A DNA stretch of 51,696 nt, from positions 1-51,696 of the forward strand of contig JAAEQF010000773.1 of NCBI GenBank assembly GCA_024231695.1, written 5' to 3'. The first letter of the stretch is position 1, and the number at the start of each line of letters is the position of its first letter. The DNA is from FCB group bacterium (GTDB lineage: Bacteria > Zixibacteria > MSB-5A5 > GN15 > JAAZOE01). Positions 28,345-35,517 of the stretch are shown one piece after another. A model generated the notes under the pieces. That model ran no database searches. It was not told where the DNA came from and was given only the letters and a program-made list of their open reading frames with translations. The position numbers and the translations under genes were made by a program.

Positions 28345-28363
28345 AGATCGGTCACCGATCTCC
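28345..28363. other. Perfect hairpin after the kinase gene
   Basis: GAGATCGG-TCA-CCGATCTC forms an eight-pair stem with a three-base loop, 11 bases after the kinase stop. It has no T-run. It may stabilise the 3' end or act with the terminator at 28381-28407. Confidence 0.5.
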
Positions 28364-28380
28364 AGTTATAAAGCAGTAAA

Positions 28381-28407
28381 AAACCGCTCGCAGGAGCGGT
28401 TTTTTTT
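28381..28407. terminator. Bidirectional intrinsic terminator
   Basis: A six-pair GC stem (CCGCTC at 28384-28389, GAGCGG at 28394-28399) has a four-base loop, with A-run before and a run of eight T after. It ends both the plus-strand signalling operon and the long minus-strand operon whose last stop codon is at 28406. Confidence 0.93.
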
Positions 28408-28858
28408 ATTCCTCGTCCGGATTTTCCGCCTCGATAATATCCTCGGCCAACGACAGGGCTACGCCGGAAAGCATCACCTCGACTCCCAACTGGGTAAAAT
28501 CGGATGAGATCAGCTTACGGTCCAGTCCGGCGTAAAGCGAACAACCGGCGCCCTGTTCCACTACCAACCCGGATAAAGTACCGTTGGTTTCGGCCACGAA
28601 AGTCACTTCACCCAACTCCTCGGAGCAAACATAACCGGAACAGTTATGCAGCTGCAAATGGGCGCTGGAAGTATAGATCACGACCAGCATTCCTTCCTTG
28701 TCACCCAGCGGAATTTTAGGATAAATCTCAAGCGTCAAAAGCCGCTTTTCCTCGCGATTCTCCAGGCGCAGACGGTAATGGTCTTCGTTAAAAGAATGCT
28801 CGGTGGCACCGAGTACATCGATAACCCGATCAGCATCTTTCTTGGTAAACTCAATCAT
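28406..28858 (-). CDS. Conserved-looking hypothetical protein, acidic
   Basis: A 150-residue soluble protein starting at ATG 28858, overlapping the tatA stop codon by eight bases; a TTG-started longer form from 28873 is possible. It opens [13 protein letters not shown] and is predicted mixed alpha/beta, with three cysteines in the middle and C-terminal half (H-N-C-S-G-Y-V-C-S and A-G-C-S) and an acidic tail (E-A-E-N-P-D-E-E). I do not recognise the family. It is the last gene of the 11-gene operon before the terminator; the position suggests a housekeeping role but does not define one. Confidence 0.8.
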   Translation of the reverse strand: MIEFTKKDADRVIDVLGATEHSFNEDHYRLRLENREEKRLLTLEIYPKIPLGDKEGMLVVIYTSSAHLQLHNCSGYVCSEELGEVTFVAETNGTLSGLVVEQGAGCSLYAGLDRKLISSDFTQLGVEVMLSGVALSLAEDIIEAENPDEE

Positions 28859-29054
28859 CTTTTTTCTCGTCAAGATTTTCTTTCGTTGGTATATCCTTGG
28901 TTATTTCATTCTGTGTATCCTTGATGGCCTTCTTGAAGTCACGAATACCGCGGCCCAGACCGGTGGCGATATCAGGAATCCGTTTGGCACCAAAAAGAAC
29001 CAAAACCACCAGAAAAATAACCAGAAGCTCCGTCATTCCTATTCCACTAAACAT
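28851..29054 (-). CDS. tatA: Twin-arginine translocase subunit TatA
   Basis: A 67-residue membrane protein. A short N-terminus and one membrane helix (about 7-22, [12 protein letters not shown]) are followed by the hinge F-G-A-K-R-I-P-D and an amphipathic helix ([16 protein letters not shown]), then a charged tail. TatA forms the protein-conducting pore for folded proteins. I chose ATG 29054 because GGAG lies eight bases upstream; a longer frame to 29108 adds a non-homologous Cys-containing leader. TatB and TatC are not in the window. The downstream gene overlaps its stop. Confidence 0.95.
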   Translation of the reverse strand: MFSGIGMTELLVIFLVVLVLFGAKRIPDIATGLGRGIRDFKKAIKDTQNEITKDIPTKENLDEKKDD

Positions 29055-29079
29055 TGCGTACTCTCCAAAACAACCGGTT

Positions 29080-29346
29080 TTACAGATACCACCATCGGAA
29101 ATAAACAATTACGAAGATGACTGTCAGAACAGAGACGAAATTGATTTTAACCATCAGTCCGAAAGTCAGAGCTACGGCATAAAAATCGACTCGGGTAGTA
29201 TCCAGACCGATCTGTATCGATTTTGAAAAAAGCGTTTTGGCCGCACCGGGCGGCAAAAAGGTGCCGATAATGTCGCCAATAACGCCGCCGATCACGGCGC
29301 CCAGAATCAGGGCGGTGACGATAAATAGCACTTCGCGTCTCTTCAC
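29080..29346 (-). CDS. DUF4321 small membrane protein
   Basis: An 88-residue protein with two hydrophobic helices (about 7-30 and 62-83) around a short loop. The sequence [13 protein letters not shown], then F-L-P-P-G, then [15 protein letters not shown] and a final R-W-W-Y match what I recall of DUF4321, a family of unknown function often found near tat or cell-wall genes. It lies between purQ and tatA with gaps of about 25-30 bases. Confidence 0.8.
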   Translation of the reverse strand: MKRREVLFIVTALILGAVIGGVIGDIIGTFLPPGAAKTLFSKSIQIGLDTTRVDFYAVALTFGLMVKINFVSVLTVIFVIVYFRWWYL

Positions 29347-29375
29347 TTATAACTCCCACATACCCGGCGATAGTC

Positions 29376-30086
29376 TTATCCTGTTTTCGCCGGTTGAGTA
29401 TTAAAATGGGCGACCAGCGAATTGAAAATATGGACGCCATCGTCCGAACCCAAAATCTTTTCCATGGCCCGTTCCGGGTGAGGCATCATGCCCAGAATAT
29501 TGCCTTCACGATTGGTGATCCCGGCAATATTGTCCAGCGATCCGTTGGGATTGGCCGCGGCCGTCAGCTCTCCATCGGCTGTGACATAAGTAAAAGCCAC
29601 TTGACCATTCTTTTGCAGATCAACGAGATCAGCCTTAAAACTATAATAGTTTCCATCTCCATGGGCAATCGGTATTTTGAGTGTTTTGTCCCTGGGGCAA
29701 GCGGCCGTGAACGGCGTATTACCGTTCTCCACTTTCAAATAGATATGCTTGCAGGCGAAACGGAGCCGTTCGTTGCGCATCAGCGCGCCCGGCAGAAGCC
29801 CCGCTTCCACCAGTACTTGAAAGCCGTTACAAATGCCAATGACGATGCCGCCCGAATTGGCAAAAGTGATGACTGATTTCATGATCGGCGAAAAACGGGC
29901 AATGGCTCCACTGCGCAGATAGTCGCCATAGGAAAATCCGCCGGGCAGGACAATAACGTCGCTGCCGGCCAACGATTCCGATTTGTGCCAGAGAAATTCC
30001 GCCTCCTGATTCATCACGATCTTGGCCGCCGCATACGAATCATAATCACAGTTTGAACCCGGAAAGGTTACGATACCGAACTTCAT
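29376..30086 (-). CDS. purQ: Phosphoribosylformylglycinamidine synthase, glutaminase subunit
   Basis: A 236-residue class I glutamine amidotransferase. It supplies ammonia for conversion of FGAR to FGAM in purine synthesis. It begins [14 protein letters not shown]. The nucleophile is Cys86 in G-I-C-N-G-F-Q, and the catalytic His-Glu pair is in M-M-P-H-P-E-R-A near the C-terminus. The start overlaps the purS stop by four bases (ATGA), as expected for the PurS-PurQ-PurL complex. The large subunit purL is not in the window. Confidence 0.97.
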   Translation of the reverse strand: MKFGIVTFPGSNCDYDSYAAAKIVMNQEAEFLWHKSESLAGSDVIVLPGGFSYGDYLRSGAIARFSPIMKSVITFANSGGIVIGICNGFQVLVEAGLLPGALMRNERLRFACKHIYLKVENGNTPFTAACPRDKTLKIPIAHGDGNYYSFKADLVDLQKNGQVAFTYVTADGELTAAANPNGSLDNIAGITNREGNILGMMPHPERAMEKILGSDDGVHIFNSLVAHFNTQPAKTG

Positions 30087-30328
30087 GACATCATTTCCAC
30101 ATGAAAGGTTTCGATAACGGGGTTGGAGAGGAGTTTGCGGCAGACTTCATCGATCCGTTTCTCCAGATCAGGCCGGGTCTGGCACTCCAGCTCAAAAAAC
30201 CGTCCGCTGCGTACGGAATCAAACTCGTCATAGCCCATATTACCCATGGCCTGCGCGATTGTTTTTCCCTGCGGATCCAACACCCCGTCTTTAAGCCTGA
30301 CATAAACAATGGCTTTGGTGGTGCCCAT
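30083..30328 (-). CDS. purS: Phosphoribosylformylglycinamidine synthase subunit PurS
   Basis: An 81-residue PurS. It bridges PurQ and the small-type PurL in the FGAM synthase complex. Recognisable pieces are [14 protein letters not shown] near residue 8, a central [17 protein letters not shown], and the ending [10 protein letters not shown]. Its start directly abuts the pssA stop, and its stop overlaps purQ. Confidence 0.96.
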   Translation of the reverse strand: MGTTKAIVYVRLKDGVLDPQGKTIAQAMGNMGYDEFDSVRSGRFFELECQTRPDLEKRIDEVCRKLLSNPVIETFHVEMMS

Positions 30329-31072
30329 CTATGTTTCCCTTTCCTTGTCGGCGTTATGGTTCTTGTGCCCTGCCTTAGCCGCCTGCTTTACGATCCTGAT
30401 CGATTCACGAACCAAACCGAAAGCTATATAGACGGCAAAAAGCGGAAACATCAAAAGTCTCGGCCGAATCAATGCCGCCAATACCAGTGCGACTATATAT
30501 AACAATTTAAAACGATCTTCGCGAGAAGAAAAATTATCGGGAACCGCTTCGTATTCAACCTGCGAAACCATCAGGGCCGCAAAGAGAAAAGTCATCGAAA
30601 CCAGCAACTCGCCATATTCCACTTGTCCCCAGATATCATAGCACATAATAATGAAACTGGTCAGGGTGATGGCCGCGACCGGTACCGGCAAACCGACAAA
30701 TTTCTGCTTTTCCTCCGAGGCCGCCAGCAGATTGAATCGGGCCAGACGATATCCGGCGGCGGTAATGTAAACCATTCCGATAATCCAGCCCCATTTGCCA
30801 AGGGCGTTGAGCTTGAAAGTGTAGATCAAAAAGGCCGGGGCCACGCCGAATGAGATGAAATCGGCCAGCGAATCGAGTTCCTTGCCAACTTCGGTAACTC
30901 CGCCTGACAGGCGAGCCACTTTACCGTCGAGAGTATCGAGAAATCCAGCCAGCAGGATGAACCAGGCCGCATTGGTCGGTTCGCCCTCGGCGGCGGAGAT
31001 TATGGATAGAAAGCCGCAGAAGATATTACCAAAAGTGAAAATATTGGGAAATATGGGGCGATAATTAGGCAC
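30329..31072 (-). CDS. pssA: CDP-diacylglycerol-serine O-phosphatidyltransferase
   Basis: A 247-residue membrane enzyme that makes phosphatidylserine from CDP-diacylglycerol and serine. The CDP-alcohol phosphotransferase signature is intact (L-D-G-K-V-A-R, then G-K-E-L-D-S-L-A-D, about residues 48-76), followed by about six hydrophobic helices. I chose the GTG at 31072-31070, preceded by GGGAGG at 11 bases, which gives M-P-N-Y-R-P-I-F-P-N-I-F. The longer frame from 31132 lies fully inside psd. It overlaps psd by eight bases, so phosphatidylserine synthesis and its decarboxylation to phosphatidylethanolamine are translationally coupled. Confidence 0.94.
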   Translation of the reverse strand: MPNYRPIFPNIFTFGNIFCGFLSIISAAEGEPTNAAWFILLAGFLDTLDGKVARLSGGVTEVGKELDSLADFISFGVAPAFLIYTFKLNALGKWGWIIGMVYITAAGYRLARFNLLAASEEKQKFVGLPVPVAAITLTSFIIMCYDIWGQVEYGELLVSMTFLFAALMVSQVEYEAVPDNFSSREDRFKLLYIVALVLAALIRPRLLMFPLFAVYIAFGLVRESIRIVKQAAKAGHKNHNADKERET

Positions 31073-31715
31073 TTTCAGCCAACCTCCCGACGATAGTCTC
31101 CCCGCCTTTAACCCGCTGGCCCGGCTCGACACAGGGCCGGTAACAGCGTGGAAAACTTATTTCGGTGCGCGAACCGAAACGGATCAAGCCATACAGCTGG
31201 CCTTTTGTCACCGTGTCGTTCTTTTTAACCCGGCAAACGATGCGACGAGCGATCAGCCCGGCTATTTGGGCTACGCGCAGTCGACCCCGGGAAACGCTGA
31301 TGCCGATATCGGTTCTTTCATTATCGGTCGAGGCCTTATCCTTGAAGGCCGAGATAAACTTGCCGGGACGATAATTGACAAACTCGATTTTCCCGGTAGT
31401 CGGTATCCGGTTGAGATGAACGTCGAAAACCGAGAGGAAAATATCAACCCGATAAGCCTCGCCCACGAAATCATCGTTGATCTCAAGAACCTGGACTATT
31501 TTGCCGTCGGCTGGAGAAACCAGCACATCATCGCCGGTCGGAACAGCCCGCTCCGGATTTCGGAAAAAAGCAGTGCAAAACAGGCCCAGAGACAGAAGCA
31601 CCAGACCGATTATCAATAGCGAAAGCCAGCCATGAACCGGATACAATCCGGCCAGCGCGGCTCCCGGAATGAGAGAGCCGATTATAAATGGATATCCTTC
31701 GACGGCGATTTTCAT
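31065..31715 (-). CDS. psd: Phosphatidylserine decarboxylase
   Basis: A 216-residue proenzyme of the short Psd family. It cleaves itself to form a pyruvoyl group; the expected site is the Gly-Ser pair in I-R-F-G-S-R-T-E (Ser182). The N-terminus has two hydrophobic segments (about 8-50), and the S-P-A-D-G-K motif is intact near residue 85. The product is phosphatidylethanolamine. ATG 31715 overlaps the purB stop codon, indicating coupling, and pssA starts inside its 3' end. Confidence 0.95.
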   Translation of the reverse strand: MKIAVEGYPFIIGSLIPGAALAGLYPVHGWLSLLIIGLVLLSLGLFCTAFFRNPERAVPTGDDVLVSPADGKIVQVLEINDDFVGEAYRVDIFLSVFDVHLNRIPTTGKIEFVNYRPGKFISAFKDKASTDNERTDIGISVSRGRLRVAQIAGLIARRIVCRVKKNDTVTKGQLYGLIRFGSRTEISFPRCYRPCVEPGQRVKGGETIVGRLAESA

Positions 31716-33004
31716 CAAAAAACCCGTTTGAAGATTTTATCCACGTTACGCAGATAATACTCCAGCGAGAAACAGTCATCGATATCGGCGTCTGATAACA
31801 GCGCCGTAATCCGGCGATCAGCCTTGATCATATCGATAAACCGGCCTTTGCCTTCGTGCGCTTTCATAGCATTGTCCTGTACCAGCTTGTACGCCGTTTC
31901 ACGACTGCCGGCCGGACCGGCCAGTTTCAAAAGCAATCGCTGGGAAAAGACCAGACCGCCCGACATGTAAATATTGTCATGCATTCTCTTTTTATTTACG
32001 ATCAGTCTTTCCAAAACGCCGATAAATTTTTTCAGAACATAATCAATCAAGATACAACTGTCGGGAATAATTACTCTCTCCACCGACGAATGCGTGATAT
32101 CGCGTTCATGCCAGAGGGCGATATTTTCCATGGCCGTCAGGGCATTACCGCGCAAAACCCGCGACAGACCCGCCACCCGCTCGGCGGTTATCGGATTTTT
32201 CTTATGAGGCATGGCCGAGGAGCCTTTTTGACCCTTGGCAAAACCTTCCTGAAGTTCGCCGATTTCACTGCGCTGAAGATTCCGGATCTCGGTGGCGAAC
32301 TTTTCCAGCGAAGATGCCATCAGGGCAATAGCGGTCAAAAGCGAAGCATGGCGGTCGCGCTGAACCACCTGAGTCGAAACCGGAGCCGCTTTGAGGCCCA
32401 GTTCGCGGCAGACTTTTGTCTCGACGATCGGATCAAGGTTGGCAAAGTTACCAACCGCTCCGGATATTTTGCCGACGGCGATTTCTTTGGCCGCCGCCTT
32501 AAACCGTTCCCGTCCGCGGGTCAGTTCGGTGTACCACATGGCGAATTTTAGTCCCAGGCTGGTCGGTTCGGCAAATACGCCGTGGGTGCGACCGATGGTC
32601 GGCGTCATTTTATGTTTTTTGGCCAGGGCTTTGATCCGGGCCAGAGCGGTAACAATTTTCTTGTCGATCAGAACCGTCGATTCTTTCATGCACAGGGCCA
32701 GCGAGGTATCGAGGACATCGGAGGAGGTCATGCCATAATGAATATACTTGGCCTCCGGGCCGACAAATTCGGCGACCGAAGTTAAAAAGGCGATGACATC
32801 GTGATCGACCTTGGTTTCGATTTCTTCAATCCGCTTGAGCCTGAAATCGGCTTTCTTTTCGATAACCCGAAAGGCCTTTTTGGGAATAACACCGAGATCG
32901 GCCAGCGCCCGGCTGGCAGCGATTTCGACTTTAAGCCAGCTCCGGAACTTATTTTCTTCGGTCCAGACGGCACCCATTTCCGGCAATGTATAACGCTTTA
33001 TCAT
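31715..33004 (-). CDS. purB: Adenylosuccinate lyase
   Basis: A 429-residue fumarase/aspartase-superfamily enzyme. It acts twice in purine synthesis, splitting SAICAR and adenylosuccinate. The signature G-S-S-A-M-P-H-K-K-N-P-I is present near residue 260, with H-Y-G-M-T-S-S-D near 85 and G-R-T-H-G near 140, each contributing to the active site. The start at 33004 follows the transaldolase stop by one base. It overlaps psd at the 3' end. Confidence 0.97.
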   Translation of the reverse strand: MIKRYTLPEMGAVWTEENKFRSWLKVEIAASRALADLGVIPKKAFRVIEKKADFRLKRIEEIETKVDHDVIAFLTSVAEFVGPEAKYIHYGMTSSDVLDTSLALCMKESTVLIDKKIVTALARIKALAKKHKMTPTIGRTHGVFAEPTSLGLKFAMWYTELTRGRERFKAAAKEIAVGKISGAVGNFANLDPIVETKVCRELGLKAAPVSTQVVQRDRHASLLTAIALMASSLEKFATEIRNLQRSEIGELQEGFAKGQKGSSAMPHKKNPITAERVAGLSRVLRGNALTAMENIALWHERDITHSSVERVIIPDSCILIDYVLKKFIGVLERLIVNKKRMHDNIYMSGGLVFSQRLLLKLAGPAGSRETAYKLVQDNAMKAHEGKGRFIDMIKADRRITALLSDADIDDCFSLEYYLRNVDKIFKRVF

Positions 33005-33005
33005 A

Positions 33006-33653
33006 TCAACCCTTGTTCACTTTCTCCCAGTCAGCCAGGAATTTTTTCAGACCGATATCGGTCAGGGGATGTTTGATCAGCTGACCAATGACTTTAAGCG
33101 GCATAGTGCAGACATCCGCGCCCATCAGAGCCGATTCGATGACATGCTGAGTGGTCCGCACCGAGGCGACCAGCACCTGGGTATCATAGTCGTAATTGTG
33201 ATAAATAGTAACTATCTGCTCTATCAACTCCATGCCGTCATGGCTGATATCATCGAGGCGGCCGACAAAAGGCGAGACAAAGGTGGCCCCGGCCTTGGCT
33301 ACCAGAAGAGCCTGCATCGGACTGAAAACGAGGGTGGCATTGGTCAAAATACCCTCGGCCGCCAGCGCCTTGATAGCCGGCAAACCTTCCAGTATGGTGG
33401 GAATCTTGATGGTGATGTTGTCGGCGATTTTGGCCAGTTCTTTCCCTTCCTTAATCATTCCCTCGGCATCGACGGCGACCACTTCGGCCGAAACTGATCC
33501 CGGAACAATCTTACAGATTTCGGTCAGGATTTCCTTGAACGAGCCGGTCTCTTTGGACATCAGCGACGGGTTGGTGGTCACGCCATCAAGGACGCCCATG
33601 GCCGCGGCCTGCTTGATTTCGTCGATATTGGCCGTATCGATGAAAAACTTCAT
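33006..33653 (-). CDS. Transaldolase-like fructose-6-phosphate aldolase
   Basis: A 215-residue single-domain transaldolase of the MipB/TalC/FSA group. The opening M-K-F-F-I-D-T-A-N and T-T-N-P-S-L are characteristic. The Schiff-base lysine is Lys83 in N-I-T-I-K-I-P. Small family members act as transaldolase or as fructose-6-phosphate aldolase; sequence alone does not decide. It sits three bases after truA and one base before purB, tying the pentose phosphate route, a source of PRPP, to purine synthesis. Confidence 0.94.
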   Translation of the reverse strand: MKFFIDTANIDEIKQAAAMGVLDGVTTNPSLMSKETGSFKEILTEICKIVPGSVSAEVVAVDAEGMIKEGKELAKIADNITIKIPTILEGLPAIKALAAEGILTNATLVFSPMQALLVAKAGATFVSPFVGRLDDISHDGMELIEQIVTIYHNYDYDTQVLVASVRTTQHVIESALMGADVCTMPLKVIGQLIKHPLTDIGLKKFLADWEKVNKG

Positions 33654-33656
33654 ATT

Positions 33657-34403
33657 CTATTCCTCCTCATAACCTATGGCGGCCAAATAAAGCCCTCGGG
33701 CCGGAGCCACATGCTTCAGGGCAGTGTGATCGCCATCGGCGAAAATTTGCTTAAATGTTTTCATATCTATGGCGCCTCGTCCCAGATCGACCATCAGGCC
33801 GACCAGCGAACGGATCATGGAATGGAGAAAACGATTGGCCGTGATATCGTAAATCAAAAGCCCGTTTTCTTCCCTCCATCTCGACTCATAGACCAAACAA
33901 CGATTATCCTCCTTTTGCGATGAAATCACGCAAAATGCGGAAAAATCATGTTCGCCCCGAACATATTCAGCCGCTCGATCCAATTCTATCCGATTCAGAT
34001 CATAGCTGCATTCCCAGCGCCGGAGACGATACAGGGCCGAACGCCTGCGGGCGATCTGGTATCTGTATGATCTGAAGGCGGCATCATATCGGGAATGAAA
34101 TTCCGGCGCGACCTCACCCGCTTCACAAATCAATATATCATCGGGAAGGTAAAAATTCAAGCCGTCCCGGTACTTTTTCACGGGTAAACGATGGGCGATA
34201 CGGAAATTGGCCACCTGAGCCAGAGCATGAACTCCGGCATCGGTCCGCCCGGCAACATAAAGGATCGGTTTTTGCCCGGTCAGCTTTTGCAGGGCGGATT
34301 CGATCTCACCCTGAATCGTCTTCTGCCTCGGTTGAACCTGCCATCCGGCGTATTTGGTTCCGTCATACTCTATGGTCAACCGGATATTCTTCTCTTTCAC
34401 CAC
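33657..34403 (-). CDS. truA: tRNA pseudouridine synthase A
   Basis: A 248-residue TruA, which makes pseudouridine at positions 38-40 of tRNA anticodon stems. The catalytic Asp55 lies in A-G-R-T-D-A-G-V-H-A, and the N-terminus has I-E-Y-D-G-T-K-Y-A-G-W. The second half has the family pattern N-R-F-L-H-S-M-I-R. Its start overlaps ecfT by seven bases. Confidence 0.96.
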   Translation of the reverse strand: MVKEKNIRLTIEYDGTKYAGWQVQPRQKTIQGEIESALQKLTGQKPILYVAGRTDAGVHALAQVANFRIAHRLPVKKYRDGLNFYLPDDILICEAGEVAPEFHSRYDAAFRSYRYQIARRRSALYRLRRWECSYDLNRIELDRAAEYVRGEHDFSAFCVISSQKEDNRCLVYESRWREENGLLIYDITANRFLHSMIRSLVGLMVDLGRGAIDMKTFKQIFADGDHTALKHVAPARGLYLAAIGYEEE

Positions 34404-35212
34404 AGCCAGATACTCCCGGCCAGACAGGACGCAGCCGCCAGAAAAGTGAAAGATAAAACAGCCAGGTCAAGCGAACTTAATTTGAGCGGGTTCAAAGACG
34501 ATCGCGGGCGGCCACTTTTGTAACCACGGGTTTCAATCGCCACCGACAGATCGTCGGCCCGACGCAGGGCGGAGAAGAAAACCGGCAAAATAAGCGCCAG
34601 CGACCGCTTGATCCGGTTGTGCATCGAGCCGCTAAATTTGATACCGCGTATAAATTGTGCTTTGCGAATGGTTTCGATCTCATCAGCCAGCACCGGTATG
34701 AAACGAAGAGCGATAAACAGAATCATGCCCAGATCGTAAACCGGGACTTTCAGCCAACGAAGCGGTTTCAATAAAGAAATTATCGCTTCCGAAAGGGCCA
34801 GCGGCCCGGTGGTCAACGAAACCACAAAGGTTGACAGAACGAAGATAAAAATCCGGGTGGAGAAAACCATCGCCATCGATACCGCCGTTCGGCTGATGTT
34901 AAACGAACCAATGGAAAAGGCGATATCGGGATCGTTATGGCCGGAGAAAAAGAGATGAAAGAGTGCAGTAAAGGCGACAAACCACAAAACCGGCCGGAGA
35001 CTTCGAGCTATCAACCTCAGGCCCAAACGGCAGGAAGCCAGAATTATCAACAGGAGAGCAATCAGTGAGCCGTAAAACGGCAGGGAACTACTGCTCAACG
35101 CCGCGATCATTATCGCCAGAATCATAATTATCTTGGTTCGGGGATCAAGACGGTGGACAGGTGTCGTCCCGGGGTGATATTGACCTATGAGAAACTGATT
35201 ACCGGAAATCAT
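34397..35212 (-). CDS. ecfT: Energy-coupling factor transporter transmembrane protein EcfT
   Basis: A 271-residue membrane protein with about five hydrophobic helices. The start region H-R-L-D-P-R-T-K-I and the cytoplasmic coupling segments (D-E-I-E-T-I-R-K-A-Q near the middle, and A-D-D-L-S-V-A-I-E-T-R-G-Y near residue 230) match the EcfT/CbiQ family, which links ATPases to vitamin- or metal-binding S components. No EcfA ATPase or S component is nearby, so it probably works with subunits encoded elsewhere. GAGGG precedes the start. It heads the long minus-strand operon. Confidence 0.92.
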   Translation of the reverse strand: MISGNQFLIGQYHPGTTPVHRLDPRTKIIMILAIMIAALSSSSLPFYGSLIALLLIILASCRLGLRLIARSLRPVLWFVAFTALFHLFFSGHNDPDIAFSIGSFNISRTAVSMAMVFSTRIFIFVLSTFVVSLTTGPLALSEAIISLLKPLRWLKVPVYDLGMILFIALRFIPVLADEIETIRKAQFIRGIKFSGSMHNRIKRSLALILPVFFSALRRADDLSVAIETRGYKSGRPRSSLNPLKLSSLDLAVLSFTFLAAASCLAGSIWLW

Positions 35213-35321
35213 CGGGCCCTCTTTAAGAGGGAGGGAATATATTTGGTTTTTTGACAGGTGTCAACAAGATCGGCATAATACCGGAAATCGGAAGAACCCA
35301 AAATTCGCCGCTTGCCGGAGA

Positions 35322-35468
35322 CTATTCCCACCCGGTCAAGTACATGAGAATGTGGTCGGCTTCGTCATCGGTCAGGCGGATTTTTTTCACTCGATGAGCG
35401 GCCACGATTCCCGGCCATTCGGAAACCTCATGCTTGTCCGGCTGGGCCAGCGCATGACAACTCCGGTA
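35322..35468 (-). pseudogene. Relic of a c-type cytochrome domain
   Basis: A minus-strand frame ending at TAG 35324-35322 reads Y-R-S-C-H-A-L-A-Q-P-D-K-H ... E-W-P-G-I-V-A-A-H ... R-L-T-D-D-E-A-D-H-I-L-M-Y-L. This is the C-terminal half of small monohaem cytochromes, with the C-x-x-C-H haem motif changed to Y-x-x-C-H (TAC for TGC). There is no start codon upstream in frame: the 5' side runs directly into the T-rich terminator of the protease gene at 35468-35502. The region 35213-35517 holds nothing else except a small CCCTC/GAGGG hairpin near 35218-35232. Chance similarity is possible, but about 45 consistent residues make it unlikely. Confidence 0.6.
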
Positions 35469-35502
35469 AAAAAAAACCCGCTTTTTATGGCGGGTTTTTT
35501 TT
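35468..35502. terminator. Bidirectional intrinsic terminator
   Basis: The stem CCCGC (35477-35481) / GCGGG (35490-35494) is extended by A-run/T-run pairing, with nine A before and eight T after. It lies 16 bases past the stop of the M6 protease gene on the minus strand. Confidence 0.92.
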
Positions 35503-35517
35503 GAGGTGGAACTACCT

